Assembly (NCBI GenBank): GCA_022827945.1
Contig: JAJEIT010000094.1
Span: forward strand, 1 to 64,000
DNA length: 64,000 nt
Source of the DNA: Dehalococcoidia bacterium
GTDB lineage: Bacteria; Chloroflexota; Dehalococcoidia; Tepidiformales; Tepidiformaceae
Reading direction: 5' to 3'
Shown here: in pieces, positions 1 to 9,039 of the stretch
How positions within the stretch are numbered: position 1 is the stretch's first letter
Layout of the letters: each line of letters opens with the position of its first letter
The notes under the pieces: model-generated
What the model saw: the letters and a program-made list of their open reading frames with translations, nothing else
Told to the model about the DNA's origin: nothing
Databases searched by the model: none
Translations under genes and position numbers: made by a program

Positions 1-1359
1 CTGCCCGACCTCCTCTACATCGACCTCCACCTCGTCCACGAGGTCACCTCCCCCCAGGCCTTCGAGTCCCTGCGGCTCGCCGGACGTCCCGTTCGCCGCC
101 CCGAGCGCACCCTCGCTACCGTGGACCACAACGTCCCCACCGAGGGCCGCGAGCGCCCCTGGGACGACCCCCTCTCCATCCAGCAGGTCGAGACCCTGCG
201 CGCCAACTGCGCCGAGTTCGAGGTGCCCTTCTACGACATCGACGACCCCCGCCAGGGCATCGTCCACGTCGTCGGCCCCGAGCAGGGCCTCAGCCAGCCC
301 GGCATGACCATCGTCTGCGGCGACAGCCACACCTCCACCCACGGCGCCCTCGGCGCCCTCGCCTTCGGCATCGGCACCTCCGAGGTCGAGCACGTGCTCG
401 CCACCCAGACCCTTCCCCAGGCCGCCCAGAAGACGATGGCCATCGAGGTCGACGGCGAGCTCGCCCCCGGCGTCACCGCCAAGGACGTCATCCTCACCAT
501 CATCAACACGATCGGCGTCGGCGGCGGCACCGGCCACATCGTCGAGTACTGCGGCGAGGTCATCCGCGCCCTCTCCATGGAGGGCCGCATGACCATCTGC
601 AACATGAGCATCGAGGCGGGCGCTCGCGCCGGCCTCGTCGCCCCCGACGAAACCACCTTCGCCTACCTCGAAGGCCGCCCGTCCAGCCCGGCCGGGGCGG
701 CCTGGGAGCGCGCTCTCGACCACTGGCGCGGCCTCGCCACCGACGAGGACGCTCACTTCGACACGACCGTCACCCTCGACGGCGCCGACATCGAGCCCTG
801 CGTCACCTGGGGAACGAACCCTGCCCAGAGCGTGCCCGTCTCCGGGCGCGTCCCCGACCCCGGCGACGCCCCCACCGAGGCCGCCCGCGAGCAGACCGAG
901 CGTGCCCTCCGCTACATGGATCTCGAGGCCGGCACCGCCCTCGCGGACGTTCCCCTCGACCGCGTCTTCATCGGCTCCTGCACCAACTCGCGCCTCGCCG
1001 ACCTGCGTGACGCCGCCGCCACCGTGCGCGGCCGCCAGGTCGCCTCCGGCGTGCGCGCCATGGTCGTGCCCGGCTCCGGGCTGGTGAAGGCCGCCGCCGA
1101 GGCCGAGGGCCTCGACGAGGTCTTCCGCGCCGCCGGCTTCGAGTGGCGCGACGCCGGCTGCTCCATGTGCCTCGGCATGAATCCCGACATCCTTCTCCCC
1201 GGCGAGCGCTGCGCCTCCACCTCGAACCGCAACTTCGAGGGCCGCCAGGGACCCGGCGGCCGCACCCACCTCGTCAGCCCCCAGATGGCCGCAGCCGCCG
1301 CCATCGCCGGCCACTTCGTCGACATCCGCGACTGGGAGATGCGCGATGCCTCATCCTGA
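1..1359 (+). CDS. leuC: 3-isopropylmalate dehydratase large subunit (5' truncated by window edge)
   Basis: Large subunit of isopropylmalate isomerase, which interconverts 2- and 3-isopropylmalate in leucine synthesis using a [4Fe-4S] cluster. The frame is open from base 1 and already reads [20 protein letters not shown], the conserved start of LeuC, so only about 15-20 N-terminal residues lie outside the window. An in-frame GTG at 121 is internal and not the start. The cluster-cysteine motifs GSCTNSR and GCSMCLG and the substrate-loop [13 protein letters not shown] are intact. 452 residues are visible, against about 466 for the family. leuD follows after 93 bp with no obvious terminator, so the two subunits are probably co-transcribed. 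Confidence 0.97.
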   Translation: MPDLLYIDLHLVHEVTSPQAFESLRLAGRPVRRPERTLATVDHNVPTEGRERPWDDPLSIQQVETLRANCAEFEVPFYDIDDPRQGIVHVVGPEQGLSQPGMTIVCGDSHTSTHGALGALAFGIGTSEVEHVLATQTLPQAAQKTMAIEVDGELAPGVTAKDVILTIINTIGVGGGTGHIVEYCGEVIRALSMEGRMTICNMSIEAGARAGLVAPDETTFAYLEGRPSSPAGAAWERALDHWRGLATDEDAHFDTTVTLDGADIEPCVTWGTNPAQSVPVSGRVPDPGDAPTEAAREQTERALRYMDLEAGTALADVPLDRVFIGSCTNSRLADLRDAAATVRGRQVASGVRAMVVPGSGLVKAAAEAEGLDEVFRAAGFEWRDAGCSMCLGMNPDILLPGERCASTSNRNFEGRQGPGGRTHLVSPQMAAAAAIAGHFVDIRDWEMRDASS

Positions 1360-1452
1360 GGAAGCCGTTCCGATGAGCAGGCTTGCAAAACCGCAACGGG
1401 GAGGCGCCCGCGTGAGCACCTGCGACAGGAGTGGCAACGAGGGGGCGCCCGC

Positions 1453-2067
1453 ATGAGAAAATTCGAAGCCGTTCGCAGCAAGGCCCTGCCCCTCAACCGC
1501 GCCGACGTCGATACCGACCAGATCATCCCCGCCAAGTACCTCAAGCGGATCGAACGCAGCGGCTTCGGCCAGTTCCTCTTCGATGACTGGCGCAAGGATC
1601 CCGAATTCATCCTCAATGAGGGCGTCTTCCAGGGTTCCCGCATCCTCCTGGCGGGCGATAACTTCGGCTGTGGCTCCTCCCGCGAGCACGCCCCCTGGGC
1701 CCTCGAGGACTACGGCTTCCGCGCCCTCATCGCCCCCTCCTTCGCCGACATCTTCCGCAACAACTGCGCCAAGATTGGCCTGCTCACCATCACCCTCGCC
1801 CCCGAAGACGTGCAGTTCCTGATGGCGCGCGCCGAGGAGCTGCCCGAGGCCGAGACCATCGTCGATCTCGAGTCGCAGACCGTCGCCACCGCCGATGGCT
1901 CCTTCGTGCGCTCCTTCGAGATCGACCCGGCGGTGAAGCGCAACCTGCTCGAAGGGCTCGACGCCATCGGCCTCACGCTGGAGCATGAGGACCAGATCGC
2001 CGCTTTCGAGGCCACCCGTCCCGACGACCGCTACCCGTCCACCGCTCCCACGGAAGCGCCGGCATGA
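1453..2067 (+). CDS. leuD: 3-isopropylmalate dehydratase small subunit
   Basis: Small (swivel-domain) subunit partnering LeuC in leucine synthesis. At 204 aa it is the usual length. It begins with the family's N-terminal pattern (LNRADVDTDQIIPAKYLK) and carries FGCGSSREHAPWAL, the conserved substrate-binding segment. The ATG at 1453 follows a purine-rich GAGGGGG stretch. The stop overlaps the ATG of the next small gene as ATGA (2064-2067), which suggests translational coupling. Confidence 0.97.
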   Translation: MRKFEAVRSKALPLNRADVDTDQIIPAKYLKRIERSGFGQFLFDDWRKDPEFILNEGVFQGSRILLAGDNFGCGSSREHAPWALEDYGFRALIAPSFADIFRNNCAKIGLLTITLAPEDVQFLMARAEELPEAETIVDLESQTVATADGSFVRSFEIDPAVKRNLLEGLDAIGLTLEHEDQIAAFEATRPDDRYPSTAPTEAPA

Positions 2068-2234
2068 GTCAGCGCGGCCGTCATCCTCGTCCCAGCCCCG
2101 TCTGGTACTGGCGCAACTGGTACTACTCCACCATCGAGTTCATGGAGCGCACTCGCATTGCCGCCGGCAACCACTGGATCAAGCTCCGGCGCCTGGACAG
2201 TTGCTGCGGGAACTACGGCCAGCCCGGCTGTTGA
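2064..2234 (+). CDS. small Trp/Cys-rich protein of unknown function (56 aa)
   Basis: A 56-residue frame whose ATG overlaps the leuD stop (ATGA), the coupling style used by proven genes in this window. The translation starts [20 protein letters not shown] and ends [14 protein letters not shown], so it is aromatic-rich in the middle with a CC...C tail. The compact cysteine/glycine tail could bind a metal or be modified, but I recognise no assigned function. Small proteins with a similar CCG-x(3,4)-GxPGC tail occur in Chloroflexota as far as I recall; this is from memory and unchecked. It lies between leuD and aat. Confidence 0.65.
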   Translation: MSQRGRHPRPSPVWYWRNWYYSTIEFMERTRIAAGNHWIKLRRLDSCCGNYGQPGC

Positions 2235-2291
2235 GCGCCCGCTCCGCCGTCCGGTACGGACGGCCCCGGAAACCAGGCAAGCTAGCCGGGT

Positions 2292-2978
2292 ATGTCCTCC
2301 CCGCCCGAGGTGGAGCTCCACGTCCACACGCGGCTCCCGCCCCAGCCCCTCCCGCCCAACCGTTTCCGCTTTCCCGACCCCCGTGGCGCGCCCCGCAGCG
2401 GCTTCGTCGCCGCCGGCGGCAACCTCGCCCCGGAGACGATCGTGGGCGCCTACCGCGCCGGCCTCTTCCCCTGGCCGCACGATGGCGTCGATACCCTCTG
2501 GTGGTCCCCCGACCCCCGCGCCGTCCTTCCCCCCGATCGCTTTCATGTGTCCCGCCGCCTCGCCCGACGTGTCCGTCAGGGCCGCTTCCGCGTCACCCTC
2601 GATGCCGCCTTCGCCCAGGTCATCGCCGCCTGCGCCGTCCGCCCCGAGGGCACCTGGATCACCCCCGGCATCATGCGCGCCTACCTTCGCCTTCACACCC
2701 TCGGCTGGGCGCACAGCTTCGAGGTCTGGAATCCCGAGGGAGCGCTCGTGGGCGGCCTCTACGGACTCCGCGTGGGCGCGCTCTTCGGGGCCGAGTCGAT
2801 GTTCCACCGCGCCACCGACGCTTCCAAGATCGCCCTCCTCGCCCTCTGCCAGTTCGCCCCCCGAGACGGCATCGCCCTCATCGACGTGCAGCTCCCCACG
2901 CCTCATCTCGACTCCCTCGGCGCCGAGGCCATCCCCCGCGACGCCTACCTCCGGCGTCTCGCCGCAGCGGGCCTCTGA
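2292..2978 (+). CDS. aat: leucyl/phenylalanyl-tRNA--protein transferase
   Basis: Transfers Leu or Phe from aminoacyl-tRNA to proteins with N-terminal Arg or Lys, marking them for ClpAP/ClpS degradation (bacterial N-end rule). Diagnostic segments are present in order: [20 protein letters not shown] near residue 40, [35 protein letters not shown] and FGAESMF, then the C-terminal [11 protein letters not shown]. The length of 228 aa is typical. It sits between the small Cys-rich gene and leuB, all on the same strand. Confidence 0.95.
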   Translation: MSSPPEVELHVHTRLPPQPLPPNRFRFPDPRGAPRSGFVAAGGNLAPETIVGAYRAGLFPWPHDGVDTLWWSPDPRAVLPPDRFHVSRRLARRVRQGRFRVTLDAAFAQVIAACAVRPEGTWITPGIMRAYLRLHTLGWAHSFEVWNPEGALVGGLYGLRVGALFGAESMFHRATDASKIALLALCQFAPRDGIALIDVQLPTPHLDSLGAEAIPRDAYLRRLAAAGL

Positions 2979-2991
2979 ACGGGCGAACCAG

Positions 2992-2997
2992 TACACT
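2992..2997 (+). promoter_or_regulatory. -10-like box of leuB, leaderless geometry
   Basis: TACACT, six bases before the leuB ATG. A transcript starting about 7 nt after this box would begin at the start codon itself. No Shine-Dalgarno sequence precedes leuB. Confidence 0.55.
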
Positions 2998-3003
2998 CGA
3001 AGC

Positions 3004-4098
3004 ATGCCTGCCTACCCGATTCTCCTTGCACCCGGAGACGGCATCGGCCCCGAGGTTCTCGAAGAAGGACTGAAGGTGCTCGGCGCCGTCGAACGCCGCT
3101 TCGGCCACGAGTTCCAGTACGAGAACGCCCTCGTCGGTGGCGCCGCCATCGACGAGTACGGCATCGCCCTGCGTGACGACACGCTCGAGGCCGCCGCCCG
3201 CTCCCGCGCCGTCCTCTTCGGCGCCGTGGGCGGCCCCAAATGGGACGACCCCCAGGCTTCCGTCCGTCCCGAGCAGGCCATCCTCGGCCTGCGCAAGGGC
3301 CTCGGCCTCTTCGCCAACATCCGCCCCGTGCGCGTCAACCCCCTCCTCCTCGCCGACAGCTCCATCAAGTCCGAGGTCCTCGAGGGCGTCGACATGGTCG
3401 TCATCCGCGAGCTCACCGGCGGCATCTACTTCGGCAAGCCCCAGAAGCGCTGGGAGAATACCCGCGGGCGCCAGGCGGTCGACACCATGCGCTACAGCGA
3501 ACGCGAGATCGAGCGCATCCTGCGCACCGGCTTCGAGCTCGCCCGCGGCCGTCGCGGCAAGCTCACCAGCGTCGACAAGGCCAACGTCCTCGATACCAGC
3601 CGCCTCTGGCGCGAGATCGCGACCGAGCTCGCCGCCGAGTACCCCGATGTCGAGCTCGATCACGTCCTCGTCGACGCCTGCGCCATGCATCTCATCAGCC
3701 ATCCCGCCACCTTCGACGTCATCGTCACCGGCAACATGTTCGGCGACATCCTCACCGACGAGGCCTCCGTGCTCGCCGGCTCCATGGGGATGCTTCCCTC
3801 CGCCAGCCTCGGCCGCCGCCGTCGCAACGGCACTGGCATCGGCATGTACGAGCCCATCCACGGCACCGCTCCCGACATTGCCGGTCAGGGCATCGCCAAT
3901 CCCCTCGCCATGATCCTCAGCGTGGCCCTCATGCTGCGGCACTCCCTCGCCCTCGAGGACGAGGCCGCGGCCATCGAGGAGGCCGTCGACGGCGTCCTCG
4001 CCGAGGGCTACCGCACCGCCGATATCGAGTCCGGGAGCGGTTCAACCGTCGACACCGCCCGCATGGGCACGCTCGTCGCCGAGCGCCTTGCCACCTGA
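3004..4098 (+). CDS. leuB: 3-isopropylmalate dehydrogenase
   Basis: NAD-dependent oxidative decarboxylation of 3-isopropylmalate, the third leucine-specific step. The 364-aa protein starts at ATG 3004 ([17 protein letters not shown]). The longer open frame upstream overlaps aat in another frame and is not family sequence. Substrate and metal motifs are present: [10 protein letters not shown], the Lys in TSVDKANVL, and [19 protein letters not shown], then the NAD-site segment [25 protein letters not shown] box six bases upstream suggests its own leaderless transcript although it lies within a leu cluster. Confidence 0.97.
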   Translation: MPAYPILLAPGDGIGPEVLEEGLKVLGAVERRFGHEFQYENALVGGAAIDEYGIALRDDTLEAAARSRAVLFGAVGGPKWDDPQASVRPEQAILGLRKGLGLFANIRPVRVNPLLLADSSIKSEVLEGVDMVVIRELTGGIYFGKPQKRWENTRGRQAVDTMRYSEREIERILRTGFELARGRRGKLTSVDKANVLDTSRLWREIATELAAEYPDVELDHVLVDACAMHLISHPATFDVIVTGNMFGDILTDEASVLAGSMGMLPSASLGRRRRNGTGIGMYEPIHGTAPDIAGQGIANPLAMILSVALMLRHSLALEDEAAAIEEAVDGVLAEGYRTADIESGSGSTVDTARMGTLVAERLAT

Positions 4099-4131
4099 TC
4101 AAACGTAACGCCACGCCCCCTGCCAAATTGG

Positions 4132-4137
4132 TAGGAT
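4132..4137 (+). promoter_or_regulatory. possible -10 box upstream of citrate synthase
   Basis: TAGGAT in the 109-bp gap between leuB and citrate synthase; it would give a leader of about 65 nt. No convincing -35 was seen. Confidence 0.3.
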
Positions 4138-4207
4138 AGGGCGCTCGACTCATCCACCGGCGCGCAGGGCCGCGCCGCGGCACCCCGCCAGTGAGAGAGA
4201 GGTTTCT

Positions 4208-5371
4208 GTGACCACTGCCGAAATCCAGCGCGGCCTTGAAGGCGTAAACGTCGCTGCCACCAAGCTTTGCACCATCGACGGCCAGAAGGGCCAGCTCATC
4301 TACGCCGGCTACGACATCTACGACCTGGCCGAGCACGCCTCTTTCGAAGAGACCGCCTACCTCCTCTGGAACCTCGATCTCCCCACCCGCAGGCAGCTCA
4401 ATGACCTGAACGCGCTCCTCATCGAGGAACGCCCCCTCTCCGACCTCAACCGCACGCTCATCCACGAGCTCGCCGGCAAGTGCCTGCCCATGCGCGGCCT
4501 TGAGATCTGCGTGACGGCCCTTGGCGCCCTTGACCCCAAGGCCAGTGATTTCTCGCAGGAGCAGCTCAAGTGGACGGCCGCGCGCCTCACGGCCCGCATG
4601 CCCTCCGTCGTCGCCGCCTTCCACCGCCAGCGACAGGGCCTCGACATCCTCGCCCCCCGCGATGACCTCGGCCACGCTGCCAACTTCCTCTACACCCTCA
4701 CCGGCGAGGAGCCCTCCGAACTCCAGGCCAAGGTGTTCGACGTCGCCATGACGCTCCATGCCGAGCACGAGATGAACGCGTCGACGTTCTCGGCCATCGT
4801 CACCGCCTCCACCATGAGCGACATGTACTCCGCCATTGCCTCCGCCATCGGGACCCTCAAGGGGCCCCTCCATGGCGGTGCCAACAGCGCCGTCTTCGAG
4901 ATGCTCGAGGAGATCGGCGACGAGTCGAACATCGAGAGCCACATCGAAGCCATGCTCGCCCGCGGCGAGCGCGTCATGGGCATCGGCCACCGCGTCTACA
5001 AGACCACCGACCCCCGCGCCATCATCCTCGAGGAGCTCGGCGAGGAGCTCGCCGAGACCTCCCCCGACCGCAAGTACTTCGACCTCTCCCGCAAGGTGCG
5101 CGACTACCTCGCCGAGCGCCTGAGCGGCCGACCCCTCTACCCCAACGTCGACTTCTTCAGCGCCTCCGTCTACCGGATGCTGGGTATTCCCCACGACCTC
5201 TACACGCCCATCTTCGCCGTCGCTCGTATTGCCGGCTGGAGCGCCCATCTGCTCGAGCAGTACGCCGACAACCGGCTCGTGCGGCCGAACGCCGTCTACG
5301 CCGGCGAGAAGTTCCGCGTGTACGAACCGATCGAGGCCCGTGGTCAGGGCGAGAGCTCTACTCCTCGCTGA
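4208..5371 (+). CDS. citrate synthase / methylcitrate synthase family
   Basis: Condenses acetyl-CoA with oxaloacetate; it could also act on propionyl-CoA, because family members are hard to separate by eye. The start is GTG 4208 with GAGAGAGAGG upstream. The catalytic triad can be read: His in GPLHGGANSAV (about residue 221), His in MGIGHRVYK (about residue 260) and Asp in PNVDFFSASVYRMLG (about residue 315). ARIAGWSAHLLEQ follows. The length of 387 aa fits the short type II/archaeal-like group. The 3' end overlaps the convergent flavin reductase gene by 14 bp. Confidence 0.93.
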   Translation: MTTAEIQRGLEGVNVAATKLCTIDGQKGQLIYAGYDIYDLAEHASFEETAYLLWNLDLPTRRQLNDLNALLIEERPLSDLNRTLIHELAGKCLPMRGLEICVTALGALDPKASDFSQEQLKWTAARLTARMPSVVAAFHRQRQGLDILAPRDDLGHAANFLYTLTGEEPSELQAKVFDVAMTLHAEHEMNASTFSAIVTASTMSDMYSAIASAIGTLKGPLHGGANSAVFEMLEEIGDESNIESHIEAMLARGERVMGIGHRVYKTTDPRAIILEELGEELAETSPDRKYFDLSRKVRDYLAERLSGRPLYPNVDFFSASVYRMLGIPHDLYTPIFAVARIAGWSAHLLEQYADNRLVRPNAVYAGEKFRVYEPIEARGQGESSTPR

Positions 5372-6047
5372 CCATCTCCTCGTAGCCCTCGTCGCCTTCC
5401 TGCTCGCGCAGCTCGGCTTCGCGCGCCTCCAGCTCCTCGCGCTCCTCGCGCTGCTCGGCGCTCTCCGCGAGCAGGCCGCCCTGCGCGTCCACCTCGAACT
5501 CCGCCTCCCGCGCCTCGCGCACCCGCGCGTACCAGCTGCCCCCCAGGAACGTGAGCGGGCTGAAGTTCCGCTCCTCCAGCAGCCAGCGCTCGGCGTAGGC
5601 CTCGTCCAGCGCCTGCACCGCCACCACTTCGCCCACGAACAGCACGTGGTCCCCCGTGGGGATCACGTCCCGCAGCCCGCACTCGATCCATGCCAGGCAG
5701 CCATCCAGCAGCGGCGCGTCCACGCGCAGCGCCGTGAACGCATCCAGCTTGCTGCCCTCGACCTTGTTCTCGTCGACCCCCGAGCGGCTTCCGAAGTACG
5801 CCGTCTCCCGCATGAGCTCCGGTCCGGGGATGTTGAGCGCGAACTCCTCGCTGAAGCGGATCATGTCCGCGGTGTGCCGGATCGGGTGCAGGACCACCCC
5901 CACCATCGGCGGCGACATCGAGAGCGGCGCCGTCCAGGCTACCGGGGCCGCGTTCGCGTCCCCGCGCCAGCTCGCGGTGACGATGCTGACCGGCCCGGGA
6001 TTCAGCAGTCTCCGGGCATCCGTGGGATCGTAGACGCGACGCCCCAC
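5358..6047 (-). CDS. flavin reductase-like FMN-binding protein
   Basis: Flavin reductase/DIM6-NTAB family domain over residues 10-170: GPVSIVTASWRGDANAAPVA, then SPPMVGVVLHP and FALNIPG. Relatives reduce FMN or FAD with NAD(P)H or act as small flavoproteins. The substrate cannot be assigned. Residues after about 190 form a strongly acidic Glu/Arg tail (EQREEREELEAREAELREQE), probably a helical or coiled extension not needed for the fold. The start is GTG 6047. It lies downstream of the XRE regulator on the same strand, with a GC hairpin between them. Confidence 0.85.
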   Translation of the reverse strand: MGRRVYDPTDARRLLNPGPVSIVTASWRGDANAAPVAWTAPLSMSPPMVGVVLHPIRHTADMIRFSEEFALNIPGPELMRETAYFGSRSGVDENKVEGSKLDAFTALRVDAPLLDGCLAWIECGLRDVIPTGDHVLFVGEVVAVQALDEAYAERWLLEERNFSPLTFLGGSWYARVREAREAEFEVDAQGGLLAESAEQREEREELEAREAELREQEGDEGYEEMVSEE

Positions 6048-6072
6048 CTTGGTGCTCCTGGCTTGGTCTCGG

Positions 6073-6091
6073 ACCCCGCCTCACGCGGGGT
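6073..6091 (-). terminator. GC-rich hairpin between XRE regulator and flavin reductase
   Basis: ACCCCGC-CTCAC-GCGGGGT forms a perfect 7-bp stem with a 5-nt loop. There is no T-tract on either strand, so it may be a weak terminator or a processing/stability hairpin. Confidence 0.45.
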
Positions 6092-6102
6092 GTGCGGCTA
6101 TG

Positions 6103-6489
6103 TTAGCTGCCGCCGACCAGCTCCAACCCCTGCTCGTGCTCCTGCGCGTTCCGCCAGCGGATGAACTCCCAGTACTCGAGGAGCTCCTCGATGTCCTGCG
6201 GCCGCTTCTCCAGCTCGTTCGCCAGGTTCGCGATGCGGCTGTCGCGCACGTACAGCACCTCGTCGATCGCGCCCAGGAAGTAGTGCAGGGGCCGGTTCAG
6301 GATGCGCGCCACGTTCAGCAGCATGTCGATGCCTACTGCCCGCTGCCCCGCCTCATAGAGGCTGATCGCGCTCTGTGTCGTGTTCAGCATCTGCGCCAGC
6401 CGCACCTGGCTCAGGCCCGCGTCCTTGCGCGCCTGCCGGATGCGATTGCCCAGTACCGCCGAAGTGAAGTCCTTGCCGTTCTCGGTCAC
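6103..6489 (-). CDS. XRE-family helix-turn-helix regulator
   Basis: A 128-aa protein starting at GTG 6489. Residues about 14-75 are a Cro/C1-type HTH (IRQARKDAGLSQVRLAQML, then TTQSAISLYEAGQR). The C-terminal half is a short helical region (LEKRPQDIEELLEYWEFIRW) that may mediate dimerisation. It has its own sigma70-type promoter with a leader of about 75 nt. The target is unknown; the adjacent flavin reductase or autoregulation is the simplest guess. Confidence 0.88.
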   Translation of the reverse strand: MTENGKDFTSAVLGNRIRQARKDAGLSQVRLAQMLNTTQSAISLYEAGQRAVGIDMLLNVARILNRPLHYFLGAIDEVLYVRDSRIANLANELEKRPQDIEELLEYWEFIRWRNAQEHEQGLELVGGS

Positions 6490-6566
6490 TGTCGCTCACC
6501 GTCGTCCCTCGGGCTGTGTGAAGCCTCCCGGCCATTCGCTCCGAGGGGTAGAGAAGATTGTGAAAT

Positions 6567-6594
6567 AGGGTACAAAGAGGCTCGGTACTGTCAA
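6567..6594 (-). promoter_or_regulatory. sigma70-type promoter for the XRE regulator
   Basis: On the minus strand: TTGACA (6589-6594), 16-bp spacer, TACCCT (6567-6572). This is the best -35/-10 pair in the gap between the metallophosphoesterase and the XRE gene. Confidence 0.7.
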
Positions 6595-6619
6595 CCTCGG
6601 AAGTTGCCAAACCTCCTGC

Positions 6620-7348
6620 TCAGCGCCCGAACCGCAGGCGCTCCGCCAGCGCCCGGGGAAGTCCCGCCTCCTCCATCCGGCGCTGCGTCTCGCCGATGTC
6701 ATAGGCAACGCGATGGTGCGTGACCGTTCCCGCCCCCGTATCGACCAGCGCATACGAAGAGCGTGGGTCGCCGTCCCGCGGTTGGCCCACCGAACCCGGA
6801 TTCACGCACAGCGGCCCCTCCCCGAGTTCCGCGCCCTCGCCCGCAACCGGCGTCTCCCCCTCCACGCCCGCTGTCCCCCGGCGCACCAGCAGCGGAACGT
6901 GCGTGTGCCCCACGGCGCTGTACGGCGTTTCCTGCATCTCGAAGTGCCCTGCCGCCGCCTCTTCCGTGATCAGGTATTCCCATAGCGGCTGGCGCAGCGT
7001 TCCGTGCGCGAGGCTCCACTCCCCCTCCCGTGCGACCTCCCCCAGCCCCGCGAGCGTGGCCGCCGTCTCCGGCTCCAGGTGCGCGCGTGTCCACTCCGCC
7101 GCCTCCGCCGCCAGCGAGTTGAACCATTCCGTCCCGATCACCCCCGTCGCCGCCGCGTCGTGGTTCCCCAGCACCGAGACCGCCCCCGCCTCCGCCAGCC
7201 GCGCGACCACCCCGTTCGGGTCCGGCCCGTACCCCACCGTGTCCCCCATGTTCCAGATCGCCTCGGCGCCGCGCCCCTCCGCGTCCGCCACCACCGCCTC
7301 CAGCGCGACAAGGTTCGCGTGTACGTCCGAGATGAGCGCGACTCGCAC
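6620..7348 (-). CDS. metallophosphoesterase (YfcE/MJ0936-like phosphodiesterase)
   Basis: Calcineurin-like phosphoesterase with the full two-metal motif set: SDVHANLVALE, MGDTVGYGPDPN, VLGNHDAA, LAHGT and GHTHVPL, then VNPGSVGQPRDGDPRSSYA. Small stand-alone members hydrolyse phosphodiesters, but the physiological substrate is unknown. I start it at GTG 7348 because GGGAGG lies just upstream and the conserved fold begins at once (VRVALISDVHAN). An ATG at 7381 would add 11 residues and run into the divergent tsaE promoter. Confidence 0.88.
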   Translation of the reverse strand: MRVALISDVHANLVALEAVVADAEGRGAEAIWNMGDTVGYGPDPNGVVARLAEAGAVSVLGNHDAAATGVIGTEWFNSLAAEAAEWTRAHLEPETAATLAGLGEVAREGEWSLAHGTLRQPLWEYLITEEAAAGHFEMQETPYSAVGHTHVPLLVRRGTAGVEGETPVAGEGAELGEGPLCVNPGSVGQPRDGDPRSSYALVDTGAGTVTHHRVAYDIGETQRRMEEAGLPRALAERLRFGR

Positions 7349-7391
7349 GACTGCCTCCCGCCGCGGGATAGGGCGCAGCAACGCCCCTCCC

Positions 7392-7397
7392 TATACT
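7392..7397 (+). promoter_or_regulatory. -10 box of tsaE operon
   Basis: TATACT, nine bases before the tsaE ATG. A start point about 7 nt downstream leaves a leader of 0-3 nt. Confidence 0.5.
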
Positions 7398-7406
7398 GGA
7401 CCAGCG

Positions 7407-7877
7407 ATGACCGCCGCCGTCGAGACGAGTCTCACGACCAGCAGCGAGGAGGCCACGCGCGCTCTCGGCGAGCGCCTCGGCGCCCGCCTTCGCGCCGGCG
7501 ACGTGGTCCTGCTCAGCGGCGACCTCGGGACCGGCAAGACGCGCCTCGCGCAGGGCATCGGCCGTGGCCTCGACTGCCCCGGCCCCGTCACCAGCCCCAC
7601 CTTCGTCCTGGTGAATACCCACGTCGGGCGCGAACGCCTCTTCCACGCCGACCTCTACCGCATCGCCGGCGCCGGCGACCTCTCCGAGCTTGGCCTCTGG
7701 GAAGAAGCGGAACGCGGCGTCCTCGTCGTCGAATGGCCCGACCGGGCCGAGGGCCACCTCCCCGCCGCCACCCTCACCGTCGAGATCGCTGGCAACGAGG
7801 GCAACGAACGCAGCTTCCGCCTGCGCGCCGGCGACGCCCGTGGCCGTGAGCTGCTCGCCTCCCTGGAGCTCGCGTGA
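7407..7877 (+). CDS. tsaE: tRNA threonylcarbamoyladenosine biosynthesis ATPase TsaE
   Basis: ATPase partner of the TsaB-TsaD complex that makes the universal t6A37 modification on ANN-decoding tRNAs. The 156-aa protein has the P-loop GDLGTGKTRLAQGI near residue 40, SPTFVLVN, HADLYRI and VVEWPD, all family hallmarks. The start is ATG 7407, directly after a TATACT box. The stop overlaps the tsaB GTG as GTGA, so tsaE and tsaB are translationally coupled. tsaD is not in the window. Confidence 0.95.
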   Translation: MTAAVETSLTTSSEEATRALGERLGARLRAGDVVLLSGDLGTGKTRLAQGIGRGLDCPGPVTSPTFVLVNTHVGRERLFHADLYRIAGAGDLSELGLWEEAERGVLVVEWPDRAEGHLPAATLTVEIAGNEGNERSFRLRAGDARGRELLASLELA

Positions 7878-8512
7878 GCGCCGTCCTCGTCATCGACACC
7901 GCCTCCCCCGCCTTCGCCCTCGCCTTCGACGAGGGGCCCGGTGGGGAACCCCGTGTCGTCGAGAGCGCCACCGACTTCACCCACGCCTCCCTCCTCGCGG
8001 CCGTCGAGGAGCACCTTCGCGGCGTCTCCCTCGGCGCCGTCGTGGCCGTGTGCGGTCCCGGCAGCTACTCGGGACTGCGCGCCGGGATCGCCACCGCGCA
8101 CGGACTCGCCCTTGCACAGGGTTGCGATCTGGCGGGTGTCTCCACGCTCGCGGCGGTCGCCGCTGCCTGCGAGGTTGAGACGGATGCGCCCGTCCTCACC
8201 GCCGTCCACCCCGCCGGTCGCGGTGAGTTCGCCGTCCAGGACTTCCGCGCGCTCGTCCCGGAGGGTCCGATGCACATCGTCGCCCCCGCCGACCTCCCCG
8301 CCGCCGCCCTGGCCGGCGAGGGCGCAGCCGCACTCGGAGGCCGCGAGGTGCTTCCTCGCGAGCGGGCCGTCGCGGCTCTGGCGCGCTTCCGCGCCGGCGC
8401 CCTCGAACCCGTCGCCGAGCTGACGGCCATCTACCTTCGCGACCCCAACATCACCGCCCCGCGCCGCCCCTTTGGTCCCGCTGGCGCGCAGGACCGTCTG
8501 CCAGCACGATAG
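7874..8512 (+). CDS. tsaB: tRNA threonylcarbamoyladenosine biosynthesis protein TsaB
   Basis: Scaffold subunit of the t6A synthase, an ASKHA-fold paralogue of TsaD without metal ligands. Residues 1-110 carry the family signature: LVIDTASPAFALAF, VCGPGSYSGLRAGIATAHGL, VSTLAAVAAA. The length of 212 aa is normal. The GTG start overlaps the tsaE stop. ndk follows after 4 bp, and the three genes are likely one transcript. Confidence 0.93.
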   Translation: MSAVLVIDTASPAFALAFDEGPGGEPRVVESATDFTHASLLAAVEEHLRGVSLGAVVAVCGPGSYSGLRAGIATAHGLALAQGCDLAGVSTLAAVAAACEVETDAPVLTAVHPAGRGEFAVQDFRALVPEGPMHIVAPADLPAAALAGEGAAALGGREVLPRERAVAALARFRAGALEPVAELTAIYLRDPNITAPRRPFGPAGAQDRLPAR

Positions 8513-8516
8513 CCGC

Positions 8517-8978
8517 ATGGCAACTGAACGCACCCTCGTCCTCGTCAAGCCCGACGCCATGCAGCGCGGCCTCGCCGGCACCATCCTTCAGCGCCTGGAG
8601 AACCGCGGTCTCCGCGTCATCGGCCTCAAGCTCATGCAGGTCGACACCGACCTCGCCCGCCGCCACTACGGCGAACACGAAGGCAAGCCTTTCTTCGAGG
8701 GCCTCGTCGACTACATCACCAGCAGTCCCATCATCGCCGCCGTGTTCGAGGGCGACTCCGCCACCGGCGCGGTCCGCAACAGCGTCGGCGCGACCAACCC
8801 TTCCCAGGCGGCGGCCGGCACCATCCGGGGCGACTATGGCCTCGAAGTTGGTCGCAATCTCGTGCACGCCAGCGACAGCCCCGAGAGCGGCGAGCGCGAG
8901 ACCGCCCTCTTCTTCACCCCCGAAGAGCTTGTTGCCTGGTCCCGCGACACCGACCGCTGGATCTCCGAGGACGCCTGA
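8517..8978 (+). CDS. ndk: nucleoside diphosphate kinase
   Basis: Transfers the gamma-phosphate between NTPs and NDPs through a phosphohistidine. The 153-aa protein starts at ATG 8517 (ATERTLVLVKPDAMQRG). Key features are KPDA, the nucleotide loop near VRNSVGATNP and the active-site region GRNLVHASDSPESGERE, where His is the phosphorylated residue. It is slightly longer than the usual 135-150 aa. It forms a compact run with tsaE, tsaB and the cyclophilin gene. Confidence 0.96.
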   Translation: MATERTLVLVKPDAMQRGLAGTILQRLENRGLRVIGLKLMQVDTDLARRHYGEHEGKPFFEGLVDYITSSPIIAAVFEGDSATGAVRNSVGATNPSQAAAGTIRGDYGLEVGRNLVHASDSPESGERETALFFTPEELVAWSRDTDRWISEDA

Positions 8979-9039
8979 GCGCGAGCGAAACGCCGCGCTC
9001 TCGTATGCTTGCCCCACCCCCACACCGAACGGAGCACCC

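Noticed and set aside
2158-3003. Long N-terminal extension of leuB
   Set aside because: It runs through aat in another frame with Pro/Ser/Arg-rich shadow composition. The LeuB fold begins at ATG 3004.
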